From positions 496,001 to 560,000 of the forward strand of contig DASVUX010000011.1 of NCBI GenBank assembly GCA_036386835.1: a stretch of 64,000 nt of DNA, given 5' to 3'. The first letter of the stretch is position 1, and the number at the start of each line of letters is the position of its first letter. This stretch comes from 2-12-FULL-35-15 sp036386835. GTDB lineage: Bacteria > Bacteroidota > Bacteroidia > 2-12-FULL-35-15. Shown in pieces: positions 53,520 to 63,300 of the stretch. The position numbers were made by a program, and so were the translations under genes. A model generated the notes under the pieces. The model was given only the letters and a program-made list of their open reading frames with translations, ran no database searches and had not been told where the DNA came from.

Positions 53520-56500
53520 TTATTCTGTTATAATTATTTTATGTATGTTGACGCTTTCATCCACTATGAGCGTGATAAAATATACCCCTGAACTTAAAGA
53601 GTGAGCATCACTGTTAAGATGATATTTGTAAATGCCTGCCTGCTGCGAGGCTTCAATAAGCCCTGTCACTTTAACACCAAGGAGATTATAGATACCGAGG
53701 GATACCTGCGCATTGCCGGTTAATGAATATTCTATTACAGCTTCTCCCCTGGAAGGGTTCGGATAAACATTGAAAATGCTTTGAACAGTAGCCGCATCTT
53801 TAATTCCTACCTGGGAGAAAGGCACGTAATGAATCATTGTTGAATCAACAATATAATCGAGGTAGTTATAAATTGGGTTCAGCGAATCAACTATAAATGT
53901 ATATGATGAATCTACTCCAAGCCCGGGAATATCAGCGTAAATTATATATTCCCCGAACGGTACATTAGCGAATTCGTATTCACCTGAAGCATCTGTTTCA
54001 GTAGCGGCAACCATTTGTCCGCCGGGGTTCCGCCCAAGCTTCACATCAACACCTGGTATCGGGTCTCCCGGAGCGCGTACATATCCTGTATCTTCAAGGA
54101 TAAGCCCATGCAGATAACCGGGACCAGTTCCAAGAAGGTCTTCTTTTACTGCGAATATGTTCAGGGTATCATTAACAGCACAATAGTGATTCACAATAGC
54201 TGCAGAGCTCCAGATAAATGAATTCCCATAATAAGTAGGGACCAGGGAAGGATAGGAAGCTGAAGGAAATACTTCGATCAGGTAGTCTTCGCGAAGTACG
54301 GAAGGGAAATGATAATTACCGGCCGCATCAGTAGTTGTTACCTGGACAGTATCAAAATGAGTCAATACCGGGTAGTATTTGTATAGTACGACACTGCTGT
54401 TTGCAACTGTTCCGAGCAGCGAGGAAACGTTTCCGTAAATATCCGTGCTCGGGGCTACATTTACCTGTGCAGTATCTGATACGGAACATCCGAATGAATC
54501 GGTAACGAGCAGGGAATACGTGGTGTTATTGAGAGGACCAACAAGTTCGGCAGGCCCGGGGAATGAAGAGTTGCCGTCATTCCATGTAAATATGTACGGC
54601 CATGTCCCGCCTGTTGCCGAAGCACTTATAGTTGCGGAATCACCGAAACAGACAGACTGGTCAAGTCCTGCATCCGCTGTAAATGCATCATTGACAGTTA
54701 CAAGAACAGTATCGCTTACCACGCAGCCTGCGATGTTATCAATAACGCTATAAGCTGTTGTCGTTAATGGGGATGCCAGGACTGTTGTGCCTGTGGAAAC
54801 ATCCAGTGTGGCGGACGGAGTCCAGTTTGTTCCGGCAGAACCATCGGTAAATAAATTGGTATTCATTCCATAGCACAATGAATCAGCTGCAGTGGAAACA
54901 TTGATTGAAGGAACAAAAAGGTTGATCGTGTCAGTTACTGAACAGCCCACACTGTTTGTAGTTGTAAGAACGTATGCAGCGGAGGCAGGCGGGGTTATAG
55001 AGGTATTAAGCGAGGAGCTCATCGTAACGCCTGTGGCAGGGTTCCATGAATAGGTGAGGATGGAATCTGCAACAGAGAATTTAAGGGTCCATCCTTTCAG
55101 CACTCCGTCATCCGCAGCATAATTATCATTTGCCTGGATGACCCAGTTCCCGTTTGAAGTCCCTGTCAGTGAGCTGAACGGATCAACAGGCGTGAATTGC
55201 CCTGTATAGGGTGCACTCCCAAAGTTGCCAACAGGCCCTACACCCGTCATTATAAATTCAGTCCCGATAAAATCAGCACCGCCGGCACCTGAATTTAATA
55301 AATTTATAAAGAAGCCTGAAGGAGAATATAATGCTAATGATACATCCATATCGTAAGCATGATAAAGGCTATCGATCGTTACGGAATACAAGGCTGTGCA
55401 GGAACATTCATTTATCCCGCTTACGTTTATTGTATCATAAGTATTCCCCAGTGAATTCGCTATCGGCATGTTTGCCGCTTTATTAAACGGAGGGAGTATG
55501 TTCCTTACATTTGATACGGCTGTCCCTGCAATTGTTATGCTGTCGGCCTGGCAAACAGTTGCAGATCCGGCACCCGGACTTGTTATTGTTACGACTGGAG
55601 AAGGGATTATTGTTAAAGTTGCAGTATCTGTGGCAGCGCACCCGTTTACGTCCATTGCAATTATATAATGCTGGCCTGCACCGGATGTGCTGAAGGATTG
55701 GTTAACCGAGCCGTCATCCCATAAGTAGCTGATAAATCCCGGATCTGCGTTAAAAGTACTCAAGGTGCCGTCACATATAACCTGGTCAGCACCGATGCTG
55801 ATAACCGGGGGAGTAAGAAGACAGGTTCTCCAGATTTGTCCGCCCGTGGATGACCCCATGCCGCGGGTGTTTGAAACATTTGCAGAGAGCTTGGCTCCAC
55901 CCATGTAATTCTCCGTTCCATAATAAAGATTATTTCCATGAACCGCAAAGTTCCCATATTGCCCTGTGTTTGAAGAAACCCCGAAGCCTGTATCATCAGA
56001 GATGGAAAAGCTGAGTCCGTCAGTACTCTTAACAACCAAGCCTGTATTAAACGACCAGGAACCTGTCATTCCAGTCCAAAGAGAACCTCCGGCAGAGATC
56101 AGACAAGTTACTTTTTCAAAATCAGGGTATTGTACTACCATTGACCAGGTGGATTCATCGTTGCTTCTCCAGATCTGGGTCCCTGTGGTATAATTTCTGA
56201 CAGCTACATACAGGTATGAGCCATGACTGCTAATTGCCGAAATCTCAAGGTTGGTCTGGTCGCCAAAGCCATTGCCAACAAAGGTGTTCTGAAGAAAGTT
56301 CACCCCGTTATAGCTCCACAGGGTTCCGTCACTGGTTCCGAAAAACAATTTACCCGCATGCTGCGCGGTAGATGTGATACGTGTATAAGGTGCAATGGAG
56401 GAGAAATCAAATATAGTATCCCAGGTGGATAAAGTATCAAAAGGGTCATTGCTGTTATATGAGGATCTTCTTACCTGGTCACCAAAAGAACCGTATTCGA

Positions 56501-56951
56501 ATGCGTAGATCGAGTCTTCAGTTCCGCCACCTTTATATGCTTCCACGAAGCTGACTGTAACCGGTGAGGCATGAAACAGTGTCCATGTATTGCCGTCCGA
56601 TGTTTTATAGATGGAACCAATTGTCCCGAATGGGGCAAATGCAGAAGCATAAAGGATTCCTCCTCCATCGTTAGTTGATGTGAAATGATTTATCCTGGAA
56701 AGATTCGGGCTGTAAAAAGACTCTGACCAGCTTCCTGCGTTTCCATTGGGGGAGCGGTAAACTTTCCCGCTGTCATCTGCTGTCCCCGCATAAAGGTTCC
56801 CTTTAAAAGAATGCATCGACCTTATACTGTGATTATAAGTGTTCCCGAAACCGCTTTGTTCGGAAGGTGTCCAGTTGTCCTGGGCAACCAGTCCGGAATG
56901 GATGAGAATAAATAACAAGACAGATGATAAACGAAGTAAATTTTTTTTCAT
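53520..56951 (-). CDS. T9SS protein with beta-propeller, Ig-like, proprotein-convertase P and shared module
   Basis: 1143 aa. Signal peptide (to about 24, HSGLVAQ); N-terminal beta-propeller of sialidase/BNR-like repeats (GNLYAGTADDSGKVYRSPNG, GKLFFGTSDGTLWSYNG); an Ig/PKD-like unit around 385-450 (DQVICDGTL); a proprotein-convertase P domain (about 480-630, ending DDGVLKGWTLKFSVAD); further PKD-like units; the shared double beta-sandwich module (nt 54452-53800); and a T9SS sorting domain starting FNVYPNPSRG. P domains occur next to proteases but no catalytic domain is present. Likely a large secreted or surface protein, transcribed first in a two-gene operon. Confidence 0.9.
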   Translation of the reverse strand: MKKNLLRLSSVLLFILIHSGLVAQDNWTPSEQSGFGNTYNHSIRSMHSFKGNLYAGTADDSGKVYRSPNGNAGSWSESFYSPNLSRINHFTSTNDGGGILYASAFAPFGTIGSIYKTSDGNTWTLFHASPVTVSFVEAYKGGGTEDSIYAFEYGSFGDQVRRSSYNSNDPFDTLSTWDTIFDFSSIAPYTRITSTAQHAGKLFFGTSDGTLWSYNGVNFLQNTFVGNGFGDQTNLEISAISSHGSYLYVAVRNYTTGTQIWRSNDESTWSMVVQYPDFEKVTCLISAGGSLWTGMTGSWSFNTGLVVKSTDGLSFSISDDTGFGVSSNTGQYGNFAVHGNNLYYGTENYMGGAKLSANVSNTRGMGSSTGGQIWRTCLLTPPVISIGADQVICDGTLSTFNADPGFISYLWDDGSVNQSFSTSGAGQHYIIAMDVNGCAATDTATLTIIPSPVVTITSPGAGSATVCQADSITIAGTAVSNVRNILPPFNKAANMPIANSLGNTYDTINVSGINECSCTALYSVTIDSLYHAYDMDVSLALYSPSGFFINLLNSGAGGADFIGTEFIMTGVGPVGNFGSAPYTGQFTPVDPFSSLTGTSNGNWVIQANDNYAADDGVLKGWTLKFSVADSILTYSWNPATGVTMSSSLNTSITPPASAAYVLTTTNSVGCSVTDTINLFVPSINVSTAADSLCYGMNTNLFTDGSAGTNWTPSATLDVSTGTTVLASPLTTTAYSVIDNIAGCVVSDTVLVTVNDAFTADAGLDQSVCFGDSATISASATGGTWPYIFTWNDGNSSFPGPAELVGPLNNTTYSLLVTDSFGCSVSDTAQVNVAPSTDIYGNVSSLLGTVANSSVVLYKYYPVLTHFDTVQVTTTDAAGNYHFPSVLREDYLIEVFPSASYPSLVPTYYGNSFIWSSAAIVNHYCAVNDTLNIFAVKEDLLGTGPGYLHGLILEDTGYVRAPGDPIPGVDVKLGRNPGGQMVAATETDASGEYEFANVPFGEYIIYADIPGLGVDSSYTFIVDSLNPIYNYLDYIVDSTMIHYVPFSQVGIKDAATVQSIFNVYPNPSRGEAVIEYSLTGNAQVSLGIYNLLGVKVTGLIEASQQAGIYKYHLNSDAHSLSSGVYFITLIVDESVNIHKIIITE

Positions 56952-56982
56952 GTTGGGGTTTTGAATTGTAGAAAATGGCTTG

Positions 56983-56990
56983 CAAAAATA
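56983..56990 (-). promoter_or_regulatory. -7 promoter element of T9SS operon
   Basis: Minus-strand TATTTTTG, an exact TAnnTTTG match, 31 nt before the ATG at 56951. Confidence 0.45.
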
Positions 56991-57178
56991 ATCCTTTTTT
57001 ACATACGGATTTATAATAATTCATTGAATTGTAGATTATTAAGTCCGGCATTTTTCCGGAAACTTCCATCTTCCCGTTCCACATTTCCGCAACCCGGAAA
57101 CTAAATACACAAAAAACGTTTCTGTTAATTAGATGCAAACCAAGCAGATAGAATAATATTCATAAAATATACCAAAGG

Positions 57179-57213
57179 AAACTATGGAAATAAAAAATGT
57201 TTCCATAGTTTTG
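57179..57213 (+). promoter_or_regulatory. TetR-type operator palindrome overlapping the efflux promoter
   Basis: Perfect 12-bp inverted repeat: aaactatggaaa (57179-57190) and tttccatagttt (57200-57211), spacer 9 nt. The -7 element TAGTTTTG (57206-57213, exact TAnnTTTG match) lies inside the right arm and the expected -33 position (57185-57187) inside the left arm. Binding there would block the promoter of the TetR-tolC-mfp-RND operon; repression by the encoded TetR is inference. Confidence 0.7.
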
Positions 57214-57230
57214 CGCCCGAATTTTACACA

Positions 57231-57845
57231 ATGGATACCAAAGAGAGAATTTTACATGGTGCAGAGGAGCTTTTTTTCAGGTATGGAATAAAGAGCGTCA
57301 CAATGGATGATATTGCAAAACACCTGGCAATATCAAAAAAAACCATCTATCAGTTCTTCGAGGATAAGAATGAAATGGTGGAAACTTTAATGAGCATAAG
57401 CCTTAAGAAAGACGAGTGTGAATTTAAGCAGATCCAGAAAGAATCGGAAAATGTAATTGAAGAAGTGTTCAATATGATGAAGCACATGGGCAATATGTTT
57501 TCGAAGGTAAACCCCAATATTTTTTACGATCTCCAGAAGTATCATCCGAATGCATGGAAACAGTTCAAGGCGTTTAAGCACGACTGCATGGCAAAAATGG
57601 TGGAAGACTCGATTGAGCGTGGTATTAAAGAAGGCCTGGTAAGGACAGATTTAAACGCAAAGGTGCTTGCGCGTGTCAGGATCGAACAGGTGGAGATGGG
57701 TCTGAACTCAGAAGTATTTCCTCCGGATAAATTCAAAATGCTTGAGGTTCAGCTGGCAATGATCGATCATTTTCTTCATGGCATTTGCACGCTCAAAGGC
57801 CATAAGCTCATTAATAAATACAAACAGGTAACGGAAGAAGAATAA
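57231..57845 (+). CDS. TetR/AcrR-family transcriptional regulator
   Basis: 204 aa. The N-terminal TetR helix-turn-helix is clear: ILHGAEELFFRYGIKSVTMDDIAKHLAISKKTIYQFFEDKNEMV (about 6-50). The C-terminal alpha-helical domain would bind an inducer or dimerise. It is the first gene of the efflux operon, 15 nt before the TolC-type gene, and just behind a palindromic operator over its promoter, so it probably represses its own operon and is released by a pump substrate. Confidence 0.93.
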   Translation: MDTKERILHGAEELFFRYGIKSVTMDDIAKHLAISKKTIYQFFEDKNEMVETLMSISLKKDECEFKQIQKESENVIEEVFNMMKHMGNMFSKVNPNIFYDLQKYHPNAWKQFKAFKHDCMAKMVEDSIERGIKEGLVRTDLNAKVLARVRIEQVEMGLNSEVFPPDKFKMLEVQLAMIDHFLHGICTLKGHKLINKYKQVTEEE

Positions 57846-57860
57846 GAAATCATTATTTAT

Positions 57861-59207
57861 ATGAGAAAAATTATAATAATCGGACTCGGTTTTTTCGCTG
57901 CGGGTTCTTTTGCACAAACAAAAGATACAGCTGCAAAAGCCTTCTCACTGCAGCAGGCTGTTGATTATGCCATGCAGCATCACGTCAGTGTTCAGAATGC
58001 AATGATTGATGAAGCGATCGCACAGAAAAAAGTTAACGAGATAATGGGGGCAGGCCTGCCGCAGATCAATGCAAGCTTTGATTTTAAAGATTTTCTTGAA
58101 TTACCAACCTCGTTTATACCGGCTGAGTTTTTCGGAGGCCCCCCGGGAACGTTTGCTCCAATAAAATTCGGGACGCAGTACCAGTCAACCGCAGCATTGG
58201 ATGCCTCGCAGCTTATTTTCAGCGGTGAATACTTTCTCGGGCTTAAAGCCTCAAAAGTATTTGTAGAGCTGAGCCAGCGTTCAACACAGCGCACCAGGAT
58301 CGAAACTGCAGCTGCGGTGAGCAAGGCGTATTACACTGTCCTGATCAATGAAGAGCGGATGAAGCTGATGGACGCAAACATTGCACGGCTTAAAAAAGCA
58401 CTGGACGATACGAAGGCATTAAATGAGAGCGGGTTTGTTGAAAAGCTGGATTATGACAGGCTTTCGGTGATCTATAATAATACGCTTGTAGAACAGGAGA
58501 AAGTAAGCCGTTATCTTAATATAGGGATCTACCTCCTCAAATACCAGATGGGAATGGATATCAGCACGCCTTTAACACTTACCGATAAGTTTGCGGATAT
58601 AAAATTTGATCCGCTCAAAGATGTAACTGCTCAAAAATTTGATTACGAGAAGCGGGTAGAATACAGCTTGTTCACTGTTCAGTATAAACTTGCAAAACTT
58701 GAACAAAAGCGCCAGCGTTTTTCTTACCTTCCAACAGCAGTCGCCTACGGAAGCTTAAGCGGTTCATCACAGAGTAATGAGTTTGATGTTTGGGATACAC
58801 AGAAGCCCTGGTACCCGATGGCGTTGATCGGGGCTAAATTCACTATGCCTGTATTTACAGGAATGGCAAGGCATGCACGGAAGCAACAGGCAAAACTTTC
58901 TGTCATGAAGGCCGAAAATAATATTGAAATGTTAAGACAGTCGATTGATCTTGAGCTGGCTTCTACAATAATAAATCTTCAGAATGCTTCCGCTTCACTT
59001 GAGATACAGAAAAAGAATATTGAAACCGCAGAAGAAGTTTATCGTGTATCGAAGATCAAATTTGAAAGCGGGGTAGGATCTAACCTGGAAATGATAACTG
59101 CGGAAACCACTTTAAAAGAATCGCAAACCAATTATTTTAATGCCTTATTCGATGCAATGATCTCAAAGATCGATTACGATAAGGCAAACGGAACACTTAT
59201 TAAATAA
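57861..59207 (+). CDS. TolC-family outer-membrane efflux channel
   Basis: 448 aa. Signal peptide (MRKIIIIGLGFFAAGSFAQ), then the duplicated helix-strand pattern of outer-membrane efflux proteins: FSLQQAVDYAMQHHVSVQNA near the start and LDYDRLSVIYNNT, plus a second repeat containing VYRVSKIKFESGVGSNLEMITAETTLKESQTNY near the end. It should form the outer-membrane channel of the pump encoded by the next two genes. It lies 15 nt after the regulator and 22 nt before the membrane-fusion gene. Confidence 0.93.
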   Translation: MRKIIIIGLGFFAAGSFAQTKDTAAKAFSLQQAVDYAMQHHVSVQNAMIDEAIAQKKVNEIMGAGLPQINASFDFKDFLELPTSFIPAEFFGGPPGTFAPIKFGTQYQSTAALDASQLIFSGEYFLGLKASKVFVELSQRSTQRTRIETAAAVSKAYYTVLINEERMKLMDANIARLKKALDDTKALNESGFVEKLDYDRLSVIYNNTLVEQEKVSRYLNIGIYLLKYQMGMDISTPLTLTDKFADIKFDPLKDVTAQKFDYEKRVEYSLFTVQYKLAKLEQKRQRFSYLPTAVAYGSLSGSSQSNEFDVWDTQKPWYPMALIGAKFTMPVFTGMARHARKQQAKLSVMKAENNIEMLRQSIDLELASTIINLQNASASLEIQKKNIETAEEVYRVSKIKFESGVGSNLEMITAETTLKESQTNYFNALFDAMISKIDYDKANGTLIK

Positions 59208-59229
59208 ACAGAACTCAATAAACAGACCA

Positions 59230-60336
59230 ATGAAAAAATTATTCTTAGTGCCGGTGCTGGCAATTGCAATGATATCTTGTAACTCCGGTGGAGGTGATAA
59301 AAAGGCGGAGCTTGAAAAGCTTAAGAGCGAAGAGGCGGAAATCAAAGCAAAAGTTGCCGCCCTGGAAACTGAATTAAATGAGAAAGATTCAACTGTTAAA
59401 GGTATTGCCGTTTCAGTAACTACTTTAAAGGCTGTCCCTTTCAAAAATTATATTGATGTGCAGGGAAGGGTTGATGCTGATGAGAATATCTCTTTAAGCA
59501 CTGAGATGCCCGGAACTATTACACGTATCAATGTAAAAGTGGGCGATGAGGTAAATGCAGGACAGGTGCTTGCAGAAACAGATGCCCGGGCGGTAAGCCA
59601 GCAGGTATCAGACTTGCAGACAAACGCGGCACTTGTGAACCAGGTGTATGAAAAACAGAAAGCGCTGTGGGATCAGAAGATAGGTACTGAAATCCAGTTT
59701 CTCCAGGCAAAGACCAACAAAGAAAGCATGGAGAAGAAAATGGCCGCTTTGCAGGAACAATTAAGAATGACAAAGATAATTTCCCCGATCAGCGGAACAG
59801 TGGATGCCGTGGATATCAAACTGGGACAGGCTGTTGCACCGGGAATGCCGGCTATCCGCGTAATTAATTTTTCCAATCTCAAGGTGAAGGCAGACGTTGC
59901 TGAAAGCTACGCTTCCAAAGTAAAAAAGGGAAGCGAAGTGATTGTTCATTTCCCTGACACCAAAGATTCTATCGTATCCAAAGTGAATTTTGTATCGCGT
60001 GCTATCAATAACGCAAGCCGAACATTCACGGTTGAAGTTTTACTTGATGATAAAAAGGATTACCATCCGAACATGGTGGCCCGCCTGAATATCAATGATT
60101 ACAAGTCTGCTGAGCCGGTGATCACTGTTCCTGTAAGAACGATCCAGAAAGATGAGTCAGGACAGTCCTTCGTATTTGTAGCCGAAAATGAAATAGCCAG
60201 GAAAAAGATTGTTACCATCGGTAAAGAGTATCGCGGGCAGGCTGAAGTAACCAGTGGCTTAAAGGAAGGTGATGCATTGGTAACGCTTGGATATGATCTT
60301 ATCAATGAAGGTGATTCCATAGTTCTCAATAAATAA
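59230..60336 (+). CDS. RND efflux membrane-fusion lipoprotein (HlyD/AcrA family)
   Basis: 368 aa. Lipobox MISC with Cys17, so it is anchored to a membrane. A short coiled coil (about 25-60) is followed by the lipoyl half GTITRINVKVGDEVNAGQVLAETD, a hairpin (about 115-175), the second lipoyl half ISPISGTVDAVDIKLGQAVAPG, a beta-barrel domain and a C-terminal membrane-proximal domain (KIVTIGKEYRGQAEVTSGLKEGD). It bridges the RND pump and the TolC-type channel across the periplasm. Spaced 49 nt before the pump gene. Confidence 0.94.
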   Translation: MKKLFLVPVLAIAMISCNSGGGDKKAELEKLKSEEAEIKAKVAALETELNEKDSTVKGIAVSVTTLKAVPFKNYIDVQGRVDADENISLSTEMPGTITRINVKVGDEVNAGQVLAETDARAVSQQVSDLQTNAALVNQVYEKQKALWDQKIGTEIQFLQAKTNKESMEKKMAALQEQLRMTKIISPISGTVDAVDIKLGQAVAPGMPAIRVINFSNLKVKADVAESYASKVKKGSEVIVHFPDTKDSIVSKVNFVSRAINNASRTFTVEVLLDDKKDYHPNMVARLNINDYKSAEPVITVPVRTIQKDESGQSFVFVAENEIARKKIVTIGKEYRGQAEVTSGLKEGDALVTLGYDLINEGDSIVLNK

Positions 60337-60385
60337 GAAACAGATTCAAACAGCTGTATAAAAAGCAGCAGTCAAAATATACATT

Positions 60386-63300
60386 ATGGAATTTAAAGAG
60401 TTTAAGCCATCCAGCTGGGCGATCAATAATAAGATCAGTATTTATGTGCTCACATTCATTATTGTGGTCTGGGGAATAAAGAGTTATAACAGCATTCCGA
60501 AAGAAAGCTTTCCTGAGATCGTTGTTCCTACAATTTACATTAACACAGTTTATGCAGGGAATTCTCCAACCAACATTGAAAACCTGGTAACAAAGCCTAT
60601 AGAGAAACAGCTCAAAGGAATTGCAGGTGTTAAAAAACTGAACTCAACCTCCTTGCAGGATGTTTCCGTGATAATGGTTGAATTTAATACCAATGTGAAC
60701 GTACCGGAAGCAAAGCAGAAGGTGAAAGATGCGGTTGATAAGGCGGCCACAGATCTTCCTAAAGATCTTACTGCACAGCCCAATGTTATGGAGGTGAATT
60801 TTTCTGAGATGCCTATCCTGTACATCAATCTTGCAGGAAATATGGATCTGAACAAGCTGAAGAAATATGCAGAGGATATGAAGGATCGCATAGAGGGAAT
60901 GAAAGAGATCTCGCGTGTTCAAATGGTAGGTGATCTTGAAAGGGAGATCCAGATCAATGTTGATATGTATAAGATGCAGGCAGGAAATTTTTCCAACTAT
61001 GATATTTACCGTGCTGTTTCTGAAGAGAACGTGAATGCTTCTGCGGGCCTCGTGCCGATGGATGGGATGAAACGTAACCTTACGATTAAAGGAGAATTTA
61101 CGAGTGTAGAGGAAATAGGTAATCTCGTGATCACCTCGGGTTCAGGTGCCAGGGCTTATCTGAAAGATATTGCGGAGGTAGTTGACGGGACAAAAGAGCA
61201 GGAGAGTTATGCGCGTCTAGAAGGCAAGAACGTAATAACACTCCAGGTCATCAAACGCAGCGGGGAGAATCTGATCGAGGCTTCCGACAAGATCGCGGAG
61301 TTAACCGCCCGGATGGAAAAAGAGGATTTTCCAAAGGAGATGAAAGTGACCATCACCGGGGATCAGTCGGAAAAAACACGGAGTACTCTGCATGATCTTA
61401 TCAATACAATCATCATCGGTTTTCTTCTTGTTACCTTCATCCTGATGTTCTTTATGGGTGTAACAAATGCTTTGTTCGTAGCTGCTTCTGTACCGCTTTC
61501 AATGTTCATTGCATTTATTTTTATGCCGATCATCGGAGGTGTTTTTGATTTCAGCTACACCATGAACATGATCGTTTTATTTGCCTTCCTCCTTGCACTG
61601 GGGATTGTTGTAGATGATGCCATCGTGGTAATTGAAAACACCCACAGGCTTTTTGAAAATGGGAAGCGGGATATCAGGGTTGCCGCAAAGATGGCTGTGG
61701 GTGAAGTCTTTATGCCTGTGCTCAGCGGAACATTAACAACACTTGCACCATTTGTTCCCCTGTTATTCTGGGGTGGGATCATTGGAAAATTCATGTTCTA
61801 TTTACCGATTACGCTTATCATTGCTTTACTTGCGTCATTACTGGTTGCGTATATTATTAATCCCGTGTTCGCGGTTGATTTCATGAAGCCGCATGATCTT
61901 AAAGGACATAAACCAAAATGGACAGGCAAGACAACAGGTATGACGGTTGTCATGGGATTGATTGCAATTCTTTTGCATGCCTCCGGTTCGCATGCAATGG
62001 CAAATCTTGTTTTATTTATATTGCTCTTTGCTTTACTGAATACGTTTTATCTGTATAAGGTATTTGAAAGGTTTCAGAATAATCTCTGGCCATCAATTCA
62101 GCGCAGGTACACAAGCCTCCTTTTGAAGTTTTTAAAGCGCCCTGCAATGTCCCTGGTTGGAATATTTGTCCTGTTTGTTCTTTCATTGATATTCTTTATG
62201 GCGAGAAGCCCGAAAGTGGTATTCTTTCCGCAGGGGGATCCCAATTTTGTATATGTATATGTGAAGCTTCCTGTGGGTACGGATCCTGCTAAGACCAATA
62301 AAGTAATGCTGATGGCCGAACAAAAAGTTAATAGTGTCCTGGGAGATTCAAACAAGATTGTGAAATCTGTTATCACTAATGTAACAAAAGGAACTACCGA
62401 TCCTCAGGACCAGGATCAGAGTGATTATCCGAACCGGGGAAAGATCTCAATCTCATTTGTGGATTTTAAAGACCGTGAGGGCCAATCAACAGCTGATTTG
62501 CTGGCAACCCTTCAACAGCTGAACTGGAATATCCCGGGTGCTGAGATATCTGTTTCAAAAGAACAGGCGGGGCCACCGGTTTCGAAGCCGATAAACATAG
62601 AAGTGCGCGGGGATGATTTTGATGCACTGGTTAATAATTCAATTCGTTTGAAGCGTTACCTGGATCAGCAAAAGATAGAAGGTGTTGAGAATCTTAAGTC
62701 AGATTTTGAAACTATAAAACCTGAGATCGTTTTCAATATTGATCGTGAAAGGGCAAACCGCGAGGGTGTAAGTACAACTACTATCGCACGGGAGATTCGC
62801 GGGGCCGTATTCGGGCTGGAAGTAAGTAAATTCCGCGATGAGAATGATCAGTACCCGATCCAGCTTCGTTATAAATATGATCAACGGAATAATATTGAAG
62901 CTCTCCGTAATTTAAAAATAACTTTCCGTGATATGAACATGGGTGGTATTTTACGGAGTGTTCCACTTTCTGCTTTTGCAGATGTGGAATACAGCAATAC
63001 TTATGGCGGGATCAAACGTAAAATGCAGAAACGTGTGATCACACTTTCTTCAAATGTTACTTCCGGCTTTAATGAAAATGAAGTTGCCGCTAAAGTAAAA
63101 TCAGCTATGACCGGGTATGCACCTTTAGGGAAGGTTGAAGTGGTAATGACAGGGCAGGCCGAAGAGCAGGCAGAAACCGGTGCATTCTTAGGAGGTGCAT
63201 TGATGATGTCTATCGCTATGATGCTATTTATTCTCGTTCTTCAATTTAATGCTGTTGGGAAGCCGATCATTATTTTATCAGAGATCTTCTTCAGTATTAT

